DNA of 64,000 nt. It comes from Nilaparvata lugens (lineage: Eukaryota > Arthropoda > Insecta > Hemiptera > Delphacidae). Position 1 is the stretch's first letter. Each line of letters starts with the position of its first letter. The stretch covers positions 8,402,500 to 8,466,499 of the forward strand of contig NC_052511.1 in assembly GCF_014356525.2 (NCBI RefSeq), written 5' to 3'. Under the pieces are notes generated by a model. That model searched no databases. It had not been told where the DNA came from and saw only the letters and a list, made by a program, of their open reading frames with translations. Position numbers and translations under genes: made by a program. Below, piece by piece: positions 22,419-32,705 of the stretch.

Positions 22419-23277
22419 ACTACAATTGAGGGGGTCAGAATACAAGGGGTCCAAGTGACATTTTTCATTTTTTTGAGTTAGCTACAGTAATCGATAGCTG
22501 AAAGTGGTAAAAATCTAGTATACAAGAGGTATAAGCGTAACAGCTTAACCCATCAGCTGAAATCTGATATAAAATTTTTAAACTACATTTTCAAACAATT
22601 GTTTATTTGATTAAACAAGGGGTCCAAGTGACTTGGATCACTACCTCCGTAAGCAAAGCCATGTGACGTCAGCACAGGTAGGGCTCCTACACCAATAAAA
22701 ATTTGTTGATTCCAGCTGATCTATATCAGCTAGTGTTTTTATTGGTGTAGGAGCCCTACCTATGCTGACGTTACCATCAACCACCTGTCATGCACTATGG
22801 CTTTGTTTACGGAGGTAGTGCTTGGATCCCTTGTTTACAGGACAACTGTTGCTCGTATCCATCAAATTAAATTTAACCTTGATTAAGCCATGTCACCAAG
22901 CAAAAGATACTTCAAGAACCAATTGGCGAATCAGATAATATTACAATGAGGTAATTGATCATTGTTTAATTGCTGGTAAATTTGATAGATTTATGTGTAG
23001 CTAGACAATAGAGTTTTGTCGGTTAAACAAGGGGTACAAGTGATACTTCTTATCACTATTTTGCTGATAATTGAGAAAGGAGAGCAATTTGAGACATGAA
23101 ACTGTGTGTTTGATTTGGTAAAAGTATACTGAATAGTTATAGGAATAAATGAATATCATTTCTATTTTCATTTCATGAATGAAGAATTAATTAATTTAAG
23201 TAAACTTTAGGCTCAATTTTCTCGAAACTAACAATATGTCACTTGGACCCCTTGTATTATGACCCCTTCAATTAGTG
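22419..23277. mobile_element. Element with TACAAGGGGTCCAAGTGAC terminal inverted repeats
   Basis: The left end, ACAATTGAGGGGGTCAGAAT followed by ACAAGGGGTCCAAGTGACA, is mirrored at the right end (about 23,234-23,277). Internal direct echoes of CAAGGGGTCCAAGTGA occur at about 22,616 and 23,031. There is no transposase ORF. It is interrupted by a younger MITE at 22,640-22,820. Confidence 0.8.
22640..22820. mobile_element. Nested 181-bp MITE with 8-bp target duplication
   Basis: Terminal inverted repeats ACTACCTCCGTAAGCAAAGC and GCTTTGTTTACGGAGGTAGT lie between CTTGGATC (22,632-22,639) and CTTGGATC (22,821-22,828). An inner inverted repeat, GTAGGGCTCCTACACCAATA, makes it one long hairpin. The 8-bp duplication suggests hAT-type mobilisation. 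It inserted into the larger element, so it is younger. Confidence 0.9.
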
Positions 23278-23388
23278 TAATGTAATTTACTTAATTTTAT
23301 TTATTTATTTCATCATTCAGAATTACACACCTTTCAGAAGAGTACCACAGACTCCAACCCAAAACGGTAATATTAATAATCAAGTAAA

Positions 23389-23987
23389 CAGAGTGAGTCA
23401 TATATGGGAACCCGTCAATAAGAAGGAGATTATTGTAGATATAATACTGTAACTTTCAGGATAAGTTATGGTCGAATACTCTACCTTTTGACGTACAACT
23501 GAATTTCAACCCCTCATAAGGGGGTGACTTAGGGGTTGTAACTCGAATATTTTAAATGTAAACACCCATTGTGTGGTAAATCATTTTAAAGGCCTTTTCA
23601 AAACAAGAAAGACGGCATCAATAGAAATGGTCTATGACACTTGTATCCAAAATGGCGGCTGTTTCAACTTTATCAATCATTTCTTAAAAAACTAAAACTT
23701 CAATCAGCCGCCATTATGGATACAAGTGTAACAGACCATTTTTATTGATTGATGTCATCTTTCTTGTTTTAGTAAGTCCTTTAAAATGATGTAACACACA
23801 CAAATGGGTGTTTACTTTTAAAATATTCAAGTTACAACCTCTAAGTCGCCCGCTTATGAGGGGTTGAAATTCAGTTGTACGTCGAAAGGTAGAGTATTTG
23901 ACCAATAACTTATCCTGATAGTTACAGTATTATATCTACAACAGTCTCCAACTTATTGAAGGGTTCCCATACATATGACTAACTCTG
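23389..23987. repeat. Large foldback palindrome, about 600 bp
   Basis: Arms of about 280 nt (23,389-23,668 and 23,706-23,987) are reverse complements, from GAGTGAGTCATATATGGGAA at the left to the mirrored end at the right, around a roughly 40-nt loop. It is similar in size and plan to 8,521-9,042 but unrelated in sequence. It is non-coding. Confidence 0.85.
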
Positions 23988-24054
23988 TACATTGTAACAT
24001 ACATGACTAAAGAACTGTAATCTAATCTACAATTCTAAAACTAACTTGAGTGTA

Positions 24055-24992
24055 AGGCTCAACTCGCACTACCTTGACTCGAATCGTACGACTCCAGTCG
24101 AGAATACCCCAGTCTCTTGACCTTACGACTTTCTAGCTCATTGTCACTACTTCAGTTCCATGCTTCTCCATTTTCTAACCATACTTTATTAAAAATATAA
24201 GATCTAATTCGTCACTAATTTGCATGTAAAAAATGTATTACTAGTAGATCTGTGAACAGTAGACCTCACGCAGTATTCTCATCCACAATTACCTGATTGA
24301 AACTATAGACCTTATGGAAATACAGCAATAGACTGGCTTCTCCACACATCTGTGTAATCACTTGTCAGCTGATTTATGATGAATAATTCTGTAGTCTGAT
24401 TTTCACTCTAATATAGGCGTATGAAGGAGGCTCCTCTTTCCTTTTATATTAGGCTTTTATATTAGGATGTCAGGCAGAATAAAGAATTTGAATTTGAAAT
24501 TATCCTTGAAATGCAAAATTTCCAAAAACCTTGTATATACGTCGACGCGCAATTAAAAAGGTAACATACCTGTCAAATTTCATGAAAATATATTACCGCG
24601 TTTCGCCGTAAATGCGCAACATATATACATTTAAACATTAAGAAAAATACCAAACCGTCGATTTGAATCTTAGACCTCACTTCGCTCGGCCAATAATTAT
24701 GAATATTATGAATATATTGTCTTTTCTAATTCCTATTATTGTCATATCTAAAATGATAAAACATCACTTTCATGAAACATAACCTCACTTTCATTAAAAA
24801 TGCACGGTACGACGCAACTCAAGTCGAGACTCGACCAACATGTCGAGTCGACGCTCGACTCAGTGTCACAGTCGTGAGGTTGCGGAGACTAGAATCGACT
24901 GGTATGAGTGTCACCATTTGAAAACACATGCTGCGTCGAGTAGAGAGTCGAGTCTCTTCTCGACTTGAGTCGCTAAAGTGTGAGTTGAGCCT
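24055..24992. mobile_element. Element with AGGCTCAACTC terminal inverted repeats, split by element A
   Basis: Left AGGCTCAACTCGCACT... and right ...AGTGTGAGTTGAGCCT are inverted. Both flanks have many GACTCGA/TCGAGTC motifs. Copy 3 of element A interrupts it at 24,245-24,694. Related GACTC-rich pieces are at about 12,672-12,740 and 13,960-14,040. The right end is 32 bases before Pyk exon 7. Confidence 0.65.
24245..24694 (+). mobile_element. Dispersed element A, copy 3
   Basis: Same family and orientation as 9,708 and 16,028, with an extra segment of about 50 bp (24,448-24,500) ending AATTTGAATTTGAAATT, which resembles a retroelement tail. It is nested in the AGGCTCAACTC element. Confidence 0.75.
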
Positions 24993-25024
24993 AAATTAAA
25001 CACTTTTGTTGTTTGTTTGCGTAG

Positions 25025-25270
25025 GTGGGCAAACCAGTGATCTGCGCCACACAGATGTTGGAGTCGATGGTGAAGAAGCCCCGCGCCACACGTGCCGAGT
25101 CATCCGACGTGGCCAACGCCATCTTGGACGGCGCCGACTGTGTCATGCTGTCCGGCGAGACGGCCAAGGGAGAGTACCCGCTCGAGTGTGTCAAGACAAT
25201 GGCCGACATCTGCAAAGAAGCTGAGTCTGCCGTCTGGCACAAGCAGCTCTACATCGACCTTACCTCTGAG
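25025..25270 (+). CDS. Pyk: Pyruvate kinase exon 7
   Basis: Acceptor TTTGCGTAG|GTG; donor TCTGAG|GTTAGT; phase 0 at both ends; 82 codons. It reads [20 protein letters not shown], then [20 protein letters not shown], then [21 protein letters not shown] and ends [19 protein letters not shown] carries the Thr (T328 in human PKM) that helps protonate the enolate. The SGETAKG loop and the following helices form the subunit interface near the region that differs between mammalian M1 and M2. It is very well conserved and clearly functional coding sequence. Confidence 0.97.
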
Positions 25271-25331
25271 GTTAGTAGGTTGACATATAGTCCGAGTCCT
25301 GTAGATTTGCCTATCGGCGGAGGGCTACTAT

Positions 25332-26800
25332 TGTTAGGCCCACGTTATAATGACAGTGTTTAATTATCAATGGCATTGCTATCCTTGTCTATCATTCAAC
25401 AATGATATAATAATATAAATAAATAGCTTCATTTTCTAATTAATTGTGATTGATTTAATTCAATTTAGAAGTATTTTTTCAATTTAAAAATTATTTTTGT
25501 GTGTTTTGAATTGTAAATTAAGTGTGTAATTGAAGAATGTTAAGTGACACATAACCTAGCTACATTTGGACTGTTGTATAAATTAGAATTGGAACCGTTC
25601 TGGGCTTATAAGCCTGTGCTACTTTTCTGTAAGTTGTGTAATTCTGAATGATTAAATAAATAAACAAAGCTGATAGCGCTATCTCATCCTCGCTTTGCTC
25701 TGTTGCCAGATCGTCTTTTAACAATGTAGAATTAATTAATTAACAAAATATTTCAACCTTATTATGAAAATTCATTATTAAATTATTGAAAAATATAATT
25801 TATTGCTTAATAAAATACAATTGATTATTTTAAATGAGAATGAACAGTTAGTATTACATCAATAAACCTGTATCAGCTACCATCTATAGCTGACATTGAC
25901 AAGACAGAGTTTTTCATTGACAGACAAGGCAAGGCAACGTTTTTCTCCTATCTTTCTCCACTGCCATTATAACTTGGACCTCACTATAGACTACAATACG
26001 ACCAGTTCAAAAAAATCCTAAATTTCTGAAAATGTATCTTTCCATAAGCAACAGATGCTCTTTTGAATCTTCTCGAAAGCAACGTGTTGCTTCCGAAAAG
26101 ACACACAAGGTGCTTCAATGTATTCTTTTTAAGCAACATATGCTTTTTTGTATCTTTTCAAAAGCAACGTGTTGCATCTGAAAAGATACACTAGGAGCTT
26201 CATTGTATCTTTCCATAAGCAGCAGATGCTCTCTTGTATCTTCTCGGAAGCAATATGTTGCATCTGAAAAGATACACTAGGAGCTTTAATGTATCTTTCC
26301 ATAAGCAACAGATGGTCTTTTGCATCTGTCAAATTCAATTGAATTTGTATCTTCTCAAAAGCAACGTGTTGCATCCGATAAGATACACAAGGAGCTTTGA
26401 TAAATTTATCTTTCCATAAACAACACGCATTATGCTCTTTTGTATCTTCTTGAAAGCAACGTGTTGCTTCCGAAAAGATACACAAAGAGCTTCAATGTAT
26501 CTTTTTATAAGCAACATATGCTTTTTTGTATCTTCTCAAAAGCAACGTGTTGCATCCGATAAGATACACAAGGAGCTTTGATAAATTTATCTTTCCATAA
26601 GCAACAGATGCTCTTTTGTATCTTCTCGACAACAACGTGTTGCATCCGAGAAGATACATAAGGAGCTTCAATGTATCTTTTTATAAGCAACATAAGCTTT
26701 TTGTATCTTCTCAAAAGCAACGTGTTACATCCGAAAAGATGCACAAGGAAATTTTTGGCGCTACGTCCTTTTAGCACAACACAGCCTATCAGCTGAGATT
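25332..26800 (+). mobile_element. CTATAGTGAGG element, copy 1, with long internal array
   Basis: Runs from a degenerate left end (CCCACGTTATAATGACAGTG) through AT-rich sequence, an internal CACTGCCATTATAAC...CCTCACTATAG (about 25,963-25,998), then GTTCAAAAAAATCCTAAATT and a tandem array. An inverted second copy is at 31,606-32,352 and a third starts near 63,830. There is no transposase. The right limit is unclear. Confidence 0.7.
26033..26760 (+). repeat. Eight-copy tandem array, unit about 85-115 bp
   Basis: The units run ATGTATCTTTCCATAAGCAA, CAGATGCTCTTTTGTATCTT, CTCGAAAGCAACGTGTTGC, CCGAAAAGATACACAAGGAG. Starts are near 26,044, 26,131, 26,216, 26,301, 26,416, 26,507, 26,596 and 26,684. 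Each unit contains partly palindromic AAGATAC/GTATCTT sites. ORFs of 60-118 codons across it are products of the repeat. Confidence 0.9.
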
Positions 26801-27096
26801 CGTTCAACATGCTCTTTCCATTGCTGGTGATAAGTTACAACTCTCATTCATTAAGAATTTCTTTGTGTAGGGAGCCTCCTTTAAAAGGGAGCTGAGACTC
26901 CTTCAAGGAAGCTCTGTAGGGAGCTTCCTCCATCTAGGGATCTAGGGTCTCTGAAGCCTGATGTTTTCCCAAAGCCGTGAATATTAACCCGCGAACCATG
27001 CCTTGCATGTATGCTGTTTCAGAGTCACAGAGGCAAAGCTACAAAACGCGAACTGTAAATTATATTGAATCTCACCATAAAGAAAATATAGCATGT

Positions 27097-27291
27097 TTGA
27101 GACGATATCCCATGATATAGATAGTTTATGTTCAAAATTTCACTCTTAACTCAATCCGATTACTGTCGACTACTGTCTATTACTGTATTACTGTTTTGTT
27201 GGGGTGAGAGTGTAAGAACGGTACAGTCTGAGAGAATACCATCGTGCAGCGTCACATAGCTTCACGAAAAACAACTACTAGGACTATCGGC
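27097..27291. mobile_element. CATAGAG MITE, copy 3 (truncated)
   Basis: Retains GATATCCCATGATATAG, the central TTTTGTTGGGGTGAGAGTGT and CAGCGTCACATAGCTTCACG, but lacks the right terminal repeat. The break is at GGACTATCGGC, where a non-LTR 3' tail begins. Confidence 0.75.
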
Positions 27292-27425
27292 TTTATTTAT
27301 TTTTTAATTTTTATTATTTATTCATTTTATTTACAAATAACACTAATTTTAATGCAAATGACACTAATGTAATTACATTGGTAGATAAAATAATAAGGTA
27401 GTCCTTGTGCTATTTTTCTTCCAAA
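27292..27425 (-). mobile_element. Non-LTR retrotransposon 3' tail
   Basis: Read on the minus strand, AAATTTGGAAGAAAAATAGC and ACAAGGACTACCTTAT are followed by an A-rich end with AATAAA. This matches the tails at 36,487-36,590 (minus), 50,328 and 56,898. The insertion appears to have removed the right end of the adjacent MITE. Confidence 0.6.
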
Positions 27426-27900
27426 TTTATAGGTGACAAAATCCAAGATAAGATTAGAATTTTAACTTCTACAATTTTATAAAATTTTAGTCCAAATATA
27501 CATGAAAATTGAAGTTGCTTTCCATGACGAAACACTATATAATAACTGATGAAGCTCCTCTTCAGGAGTGAAATGCATTCCTCAATACTCCAACAAAAGT
27601 AAGTGTTTTTTTTCAAATATTTACAAGTAACACAGTGTCAGAACTTCAACAAAGTTATACATGAAAACTTTAATTTTGGAATTTGATGGCTTGAATTAAT
27701 AATTTGATCAGAAATATTCCACTCAATTACCACTTGTAACGAATAAAATTGAGTTATGAAAAAAAAATTGGAACCATTGAAGAAACGCAAACTTGTAAAC
27801 ACTAAAGCTCAGCTGACTTTAGTTAACAGTGCAATTTGGAACATGACAAGTAGCTTTAACTTTTCAAAAGTAGCTCTAACGGCGTGTGGTGAAATCCGAT

Positions 27901-28660
27901 TTTTCCTCCACCTACTGTCTAAAGTACTTACTTTACTCCCTGAAACCTAGTACTAAAGTGTCACTTTTTCGCTCTCGGTAGTAAAAAACAGAAAAACTCC
28001 CTAGGGAGTAAAAGTGACTCCATTTAAATAACATGGGGAGCATCTCTATTTTGAAACTTACATTGTAATAGGTTAGAAGGTCTAAGCACAGATGAGAAAG
28101 CATAATAGAGGTGTCTGTCATTGAGTCAACTGAATTCAATACCACAACCAGAAATTTGATTAACTCATGAAATATATGTTTGTATGTTAATTATTATATT
28201 CTTAATATTAGTAGACGATAAAAATTTATACAATTTTTAAAATATTTTATTCTATTCAAAATACCAGCCAACAAATATTTTTGATCTGCAATTCAAATCT
28301 GAACCGCGTGATCTGGAGTCAGCCATTTTTGGTAGCTGCTCAGCTGATATAATTGTTACAACTTTTGCCGATAGATAGCGCAATCGGCAGTGCCAATCAG
28401 ACGACCGGTTTTTAGGTTTTAGATTTAGGTTATGTTGTTAGGAATCATTGTCACCAATACGTAAGTTATTAGAATGATTTTATTTGCAGTTTCTATAAAA
28501 AATGTAGATGGAGGAAAAATGTTGTGTACATCACGAGCGAAAAATACATTTTCTCCCTCAGGAAAATTCCTGCCCTTTGCTTCGCCTCGGGCTTCAAACT
28601 TTTTCCCACAGGGAGAAAAAGTCGTACTTTTCACTCTAGATATACAAATAACTATTGTCA
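27901..28660 (+). mobile_element. Element C, copy 1 (long form)
   Basis: Matches 55,038-55,599 in reverse orientation, including GGGAGTAAAAGTGACTCCAT, TTTTTCCCACAGGGAGAAAA and ACATCACGAGCGAAAAATAC. It contains 28,231-28,437, about 207 bp that the other copy lacks at a precise point. There is no conserved ORF. Confidence 0.75.
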
Positions 28661-28815
28661 GTTATTGGGTGACTACAGTTTACGGCGCTTTAGTCCCTGG
28701 TTGAAATCCAGTCTTAAGAAATCCTCTCTTAAGATCTCTTTTCATTAATATCATTTGAGATCAATTGATCTTGAGATTCATTAATTTCAATTGTTTTGTG
28801 TGTATGTGTGTACAG

Positions 28816-29038
28816 ATCCCAGCGCCAATAGACGCTACGCACGCGGTGGCAGTGGCAACAGTTGACGCAGCCAGCAAGTGCCACGCATCGGCCATTGTGG
28901 TGATCACGACGACAGGGAGGTCTGCCCACCTGGTGGCCAAGTACCGCCCCCCCTGTCCCATCATCGCCATCACTCGGCAAGCGCAGGTCGCCCGCCAAAT
29001 GCATGTCTACCGCGGTGTCCTGCCTCTGCTCTATGACG
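28816..29038 (+). CDS. Pyk: Pyruvate kinase exon 8 (C domain)
   Basis: Acceptor GTGTGTACAG|ATC; donor GACG|GTAATT (phase 1). It reads IPAPIDATHAVAVATVDAAS, then AIVVITTTGRSAHLVAKYRP and PIIAITRQAQVARQMHVYRG, then VLPLLYD. This is the start of the C domain. TTTGRSA corresponds to the loop that holds the 6-phosphate of fructose 1,6-bisphosphate in regulated pyruvate kinases, so this enzyme probably keeps feed-forward activation. The CpG content is markedly higher than in the flanking intron. Confidence 0.97.
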
Positions 29039-29074
29039 GTAATTATTCACATCAAATCATAAACTAGATGAACT

Positions 29075-29349
29075 CATAGAGAAACAATAGCATGACTAGA
29101 TATCCCATGGTATAGGGCATTTATGTCGCAACTCTCACTGTTATCTCAAGCCGATAGTTCATGTAATTCTTTCCCGTGAAGCTGTGTGACACTGGTAGTC
29201 TCTCATATTGTGCCGTTCATACACTCTCACCCCAACAAAACAGTAAAATTCGACAATAATCAACAGTAATCGGCTTGAGATAACAGTAAAAGTTGCGACA
29301 TAAACACCATATACCATGGGATATCTACTTACGCTATTGTTTCTCTATG
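29075..29349. mobile_element. CATAGAG MITE, copy 4 (complete)
   Basis: A complete 275-bp copy with terminal repeats CATAGAGAAACAATAGC / GCTATTGTTTCTCTATG. The flanking duplication is ATGAACT (29,068-29,074 and 29,350-29,356), or 8 bp if the shared G is counted. It begins 37 bases after Pyk exon 8. Confidence 0.95.
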
Positions 29350-30110
29350 ATGAACTCAAGCTGACGAAATTAGAACTAGATAAACTGAAAACTTGTCGAA
29401 TTGACAACTCGAAGTAGTGAGAGTAAACAAACTGAAAACATGACGAACGATAACTTGACGTAATAAGAACTTGACAAACTGAAATTAGAAATTGACAAAT
29501 TGATACTCTGACATACTGAATACTTGACGTACTGAAATCTTGACTAACTGAAAAATTGATGGAATTATAGCTTGACGAAATGAAAACTTGAAAAAACTGA
29601 AAACTTGCTGAACTGTTTGGCGAATCATCTGATTGCCACCTGTGATGTTTTCAACTCGTGTAGTTTGTTTATCACTTGTAACAGTTTATTTCAATATTTA
29701 TCCAGAGTTCAATTTTGTCATTGCAACATTAAAATTATTTCATCATTTATTTAGTTCCATTTAATCAATTTCAACATAGGAAATCCTCAAATTATATTCC
29801 TATAACTGTAAACATGAGTAAGTGAGAACTGGACAAACTGAAAACTTGGTGTGATGATAACTTGACAAAATGATAATTAGACACACTGAAAACTCGACGA
29901 ACTGATAACTATACAAACTGAAAACTTGACAAAATGTGAACTAGACAAACTGAAAACTTGATGAACTAAAAGCTCAATTAACTGAAACCGACGAAATGAG
30001 AACTTACCAAACTTGAAACTTGATGAACTGAAACTGAAAAAATGAAATCCTGATGTGCTGAGAACTTGCCAAACTTGAAACTTGATGAACTATAAACTGA
30101 AACTATATAT
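29350..30110 (+). repeat. Degenerate minisatellite of ACTGAAAACTTGAC(A/G)A type
   Basis: Dozens of diverged units of about 15-18 nt (AACTGAAAACTTGACAA, AATGATAACTTGACGAA and similar) fill 29,350-29,620 and 29,815-30,110, with a unique stretch between. The same units resume at about 31,045-31,090, on the other side of the reverse-transcriptase fragment. Confidence 0.8.
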
Positions 30111-30114
30111 CTAC

Positions 30115-31055
30115 CATCCCTCCTATTTCAACACAACAGATCCCACATAACATACATCAATCAAACACTATTCAACAAGGAAGTCTGCTAACCTGTACGG
30201 ACACAATACAATAAGGAATTCCCTAAGTGTTTTTTTGAACTCCTTCAAGCCATCAATTTCTCTTATGTGAGATGGGATTGAATTAAATATTTTCATTCCC
30301 ATATATAACGGGCCACTCTCCAGCAGGCTTAGTCTGTGATGTGGGTAAACAAAACCTCTAAATCGAGTATTATGGGGATGACTCACCTGGTTCTCCTCAT
30401 AAATTCGTCTATTTTTAAAAACGAAGATTGCTAAATCTAATATATAAATAGCAGGAGCCGTCAGCAATCTCTTTTCTTTAAAATAAGGTCTGCAAGAGCG
30501 CATTGTATTAATCTTATAAATTATCCTAATGGCTTTCTTCTGCAGTATGAATATTCCATTATTCCCTATACTTTTTCCCCAAAAAATAACTCCATATCTC
30601 ATAACTGACAGAAAATAAGCATGATATACAAAAAGAACAGTTTTTTCACTCCCTACTCTAGCCATTACTCTTAATGCAAACAAGGCTCTATTCAATTTAC
30701 CAGTGACATGAGACCACCATCAGACCCAAGAATGTCGTGCAATCAGAAGTTTCAACTCTACTTTGAGTATTCAAGTTTATTCCAAAACTTTTATAGTCTC
30801 TACTGAAGGGAATTACTTTAGTTTTTTTGCAGTTCAAACTAAGACTATTCTGAACAAACCACGAATGTAATTCAGCAAGACACCTCTCAGCCTCTCTTAT
30901 CAAACATTCACTGTTAATAATGGTGATTAAAGCTGTAGTGTCGTCCGCAAAAAGAGAGAGTTTGAAATTGACGTGACTCTCGATGTCATTAACATAGACC
31001 AGGTATAAGACGGGACCCAATATTGAACCCTGCGGTACTCCCTGAAACATAGGTA
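30115..31055 (-). pseudogene. Truncated, frameshifted non-LTR (Jockey-like) reverse transcriptase
   Basis: On the minus strand the fragment opens with FQGVPQGSILGPVLYLVYVN, followed by LSLFADDTTALI, which contains the polymerase FADD motif, then LNCKKTKVIPFSR and TFLGL. At about 30,695-30,710 roughly eight codons are lost and the frame shifts. It then continues KLNRALFALRVMARVGSEKT, VFVYHAYFLSVMRYGVIFWG and the usual C-terminal tail to a stop at 30,168. These are palm/thumb motifs of Jockey-clade elements. The finger domain, endonuclease and ORF1 are missing. It is a dead 5'-truncated copy inserted in the minisatellite within Pyk intron 8. Confidence 0.9.
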
Positions 31056-31142
31056 TATGAACTGAAACTGAAGCAATGAAAACTTGAGGGAGGGATTTCT
31101 GCACTTAAACATTTTAAACATTGCTCTGTAGAACTATTATGA

Positions 31143-31320
31143 CCGGTTTCACCAAGCTAGGTCAATATTTGAACATGGTCAAGCCACTTAACAAATTTGC
31201 AATGGATTTATCGATAGTAAATATCGCTCTAGAAGTCATATGTTCCAGTGAACTCGTAAACTGTACCCCGTACCTGATTTGACAATGTTCAAAAATGTTT
31301 TGACCGAGCTTGGTGAAACC
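31143..31320. mobile_element. MITE-like inverted repeat (CCGGTTTCACCAAGCT ends)
   Basis: CCGGTTTCACCAAGCTAGGTC at the left is mirrored by GACCGAGCTTGGTGAAACC at the right, about 178 bp in all and non-coding. It ends 75 bases before Pyk exon 9. Confidence 0.75.
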
Positions 31321-31395
31321 GAACATCAAATTCAATTAATTTTTTTATTGTGATTGATCTAATTAGTGTTTTTGTTTGGTGGCGCCGGCGCACAG

Positions 31396-31552
31396 GTGCA
31401 CAGCAAGCTGATTGGCTGAAGGACGTCGACGCACGCGTGCAGTTCGGTCTGTCGTTCGCCAAGAACCGTGGCTTCGTGAAAGCCAACGACCCGGTCGTCA
31501 TCGTCACCGGCTGGAAGCAGGGTATCGGCTACACAAACACCATGCGCATTGT
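31396..31552 (+). CDS. Pyk: Pyruvate kinase exon 9 (C domain, effector site)
   Basis: Acceptor GGCGCACAG|GTG; phase 1 entry. It reads AQQADWLKDVDARVQFGLSF, then AKNRGFVKANDPVVIVTGWK and QGIGYTNTMRI. ADWxxDVDxRV keeps the Trp and Arg that contact the 1-phosphate of fructose 1,6-bisphosphate in PKM2 (W482, R489), and TGWKxGxGYTN is the effector loop. The usual Ser of GSG is Ile here (GIG). The exon most likely ends at ATTGT|GTAAGT, a perfect donor (phase 2). Read through without splicing, it stops at once (GTG TAA), giving a protein about three residues short. Confidence 0.95.
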
Positions 31553-31605
31553 GTAAGTTGCAATCCAAAAGTCACCCAAATGGCACAGCTCGTTACAGAG
31601 CCATA

Positions 31606-32352
31606 GCTATAGTGAGGTTCACGTATCTCTTCAGATGCAACACATTGCTTCCGAGAAGATACAAGAGAGCATCTGTTGCTTATAAAAAGATACATTGAAG
31701 CACCTTGTGTGTCTTTTCGGAAGCAACACGTTGCTTTCGAGAAGATTCAAAAGAGCATCTGTTGCTTATGGAAAGATACATTTTCAGAAATTTAGGATTT
31801 TTTTGAACGGATAGTATTGTAGTCTATAGTGAGGTCCACGTTATAATGGCAGTGGAGAAAGATAGTAGAAAAACGTTGCCGAACCTCTGTCTTGTTAATG
31901 CCTTCAATGACAGTAGCTGATACCGGTTTATTGATGTAATAGTAACTGTTCATTCTCGTTTAAAATAATAAATTATATTTCATTAAGCAAGAAACGATAT
32001 TTTTCAATAAATTCGGAATGAATTTTCATAACTAAGATTGTATTTTGTTAATTAATTACCATATTAATTCTACATCGTTAAAATACGATCTGGCAACAGA
32101 GCAAAGCGAGAAAGTGATAGCGCTATCCGCTTTGTTGAATGATAGACAAGGATAGCAATGCCATTCCTAATAAAAAAAAGTAAATTCGTATGGCTTTTGT
32201 TGGTGGGGAGTCCCTTGCGGGAAGGTCCCACCGCCTGAATATATAATTTAAGCCGTCAATGGGCCTTACGACTGTCATACTTCAGCCGGGACCGACAGTT
32301 AACGTGCCATTCCTAATTAAACACTGCCATTATAACGTGGACCTCACTATAG
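31606..32352 (-). mobile_element. CTATAGTGAGG element, copy 2 (inverted)
   Basis: Both ends carry CTATAGTGAGGTTCACG / CGTGGACCTCACTATAG. In reverse orientation to the copy at 25,332, it has the same AT-rich core, the internal CTATAGTGAGGTCCACG site (about 31,824) and only about two units of the array (31,615-31,790). It is interrupted by a SINE at 32,172-32,304. It starts about 50 bases after Pyk exon 9. Confidence 0.85.
32172..32304 (-). mobile_element. SINE-like insertion, copy 1, 13-bp target duplication
   Basis: TGCCATTCCTAAT occurs at 32,159-32,171 and 32,305-32,317. Between them, read on the minus strand, a 133-bp sequence starts CGTTAACTGTCGGTCCCGGC and passes through GGCGGTGGGACCTTCCCGC, CTCCCCACCAACAAAAGCC and ATACGAATTTAC to a T-rich end. 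The long duplication and short size fit LINE-driven retroposition. Its 3' half matches the insertion at 40,418. Confidence 0.85.
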
Positions 32353-32705
32353 TTCTATCATATCACTATACACACGATATTAAGCTGGTTTCTGGGCTAA
32401 ATCACTTGCTTTATCATGGGTTGTCGGTGCTTCTAATTTGGGTAAGATCTCATCAATTTAAATGTTCTATTAAGGTACAATTCCTTAACAATGACTAGAG
32501 CAATTTATAGGTTCACATAACCTATAAATTCATTAGATATGAATCGTAGAAGCAATATAGTATCCACTTCCAGCTCATCTGCCGCCATAACGTTCATACA
32601 ACATGAAAATCCAGTAAATCATCGAATCTTATGATTGATTATGTGCTCTAGCCGCGCGTTTCAACTCGTCGCTAATGCCTACTAGTCTACATGTTGGGCC
32701 AATAA

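Noticed and set aside
26129..26810. Overlapping minus-strand ORFs of 60-118 codons resembling each other
   Set aside because: They are frames of the tandem array; the unit length is not a multiple of three and the similarity comes from the DNA repeat.
30697..31104. Intact retrotransposon gene
   Set aside because: The fragment lacks endonuclease and finger regions and is frameshifted near 30,700; it is a dead copy.
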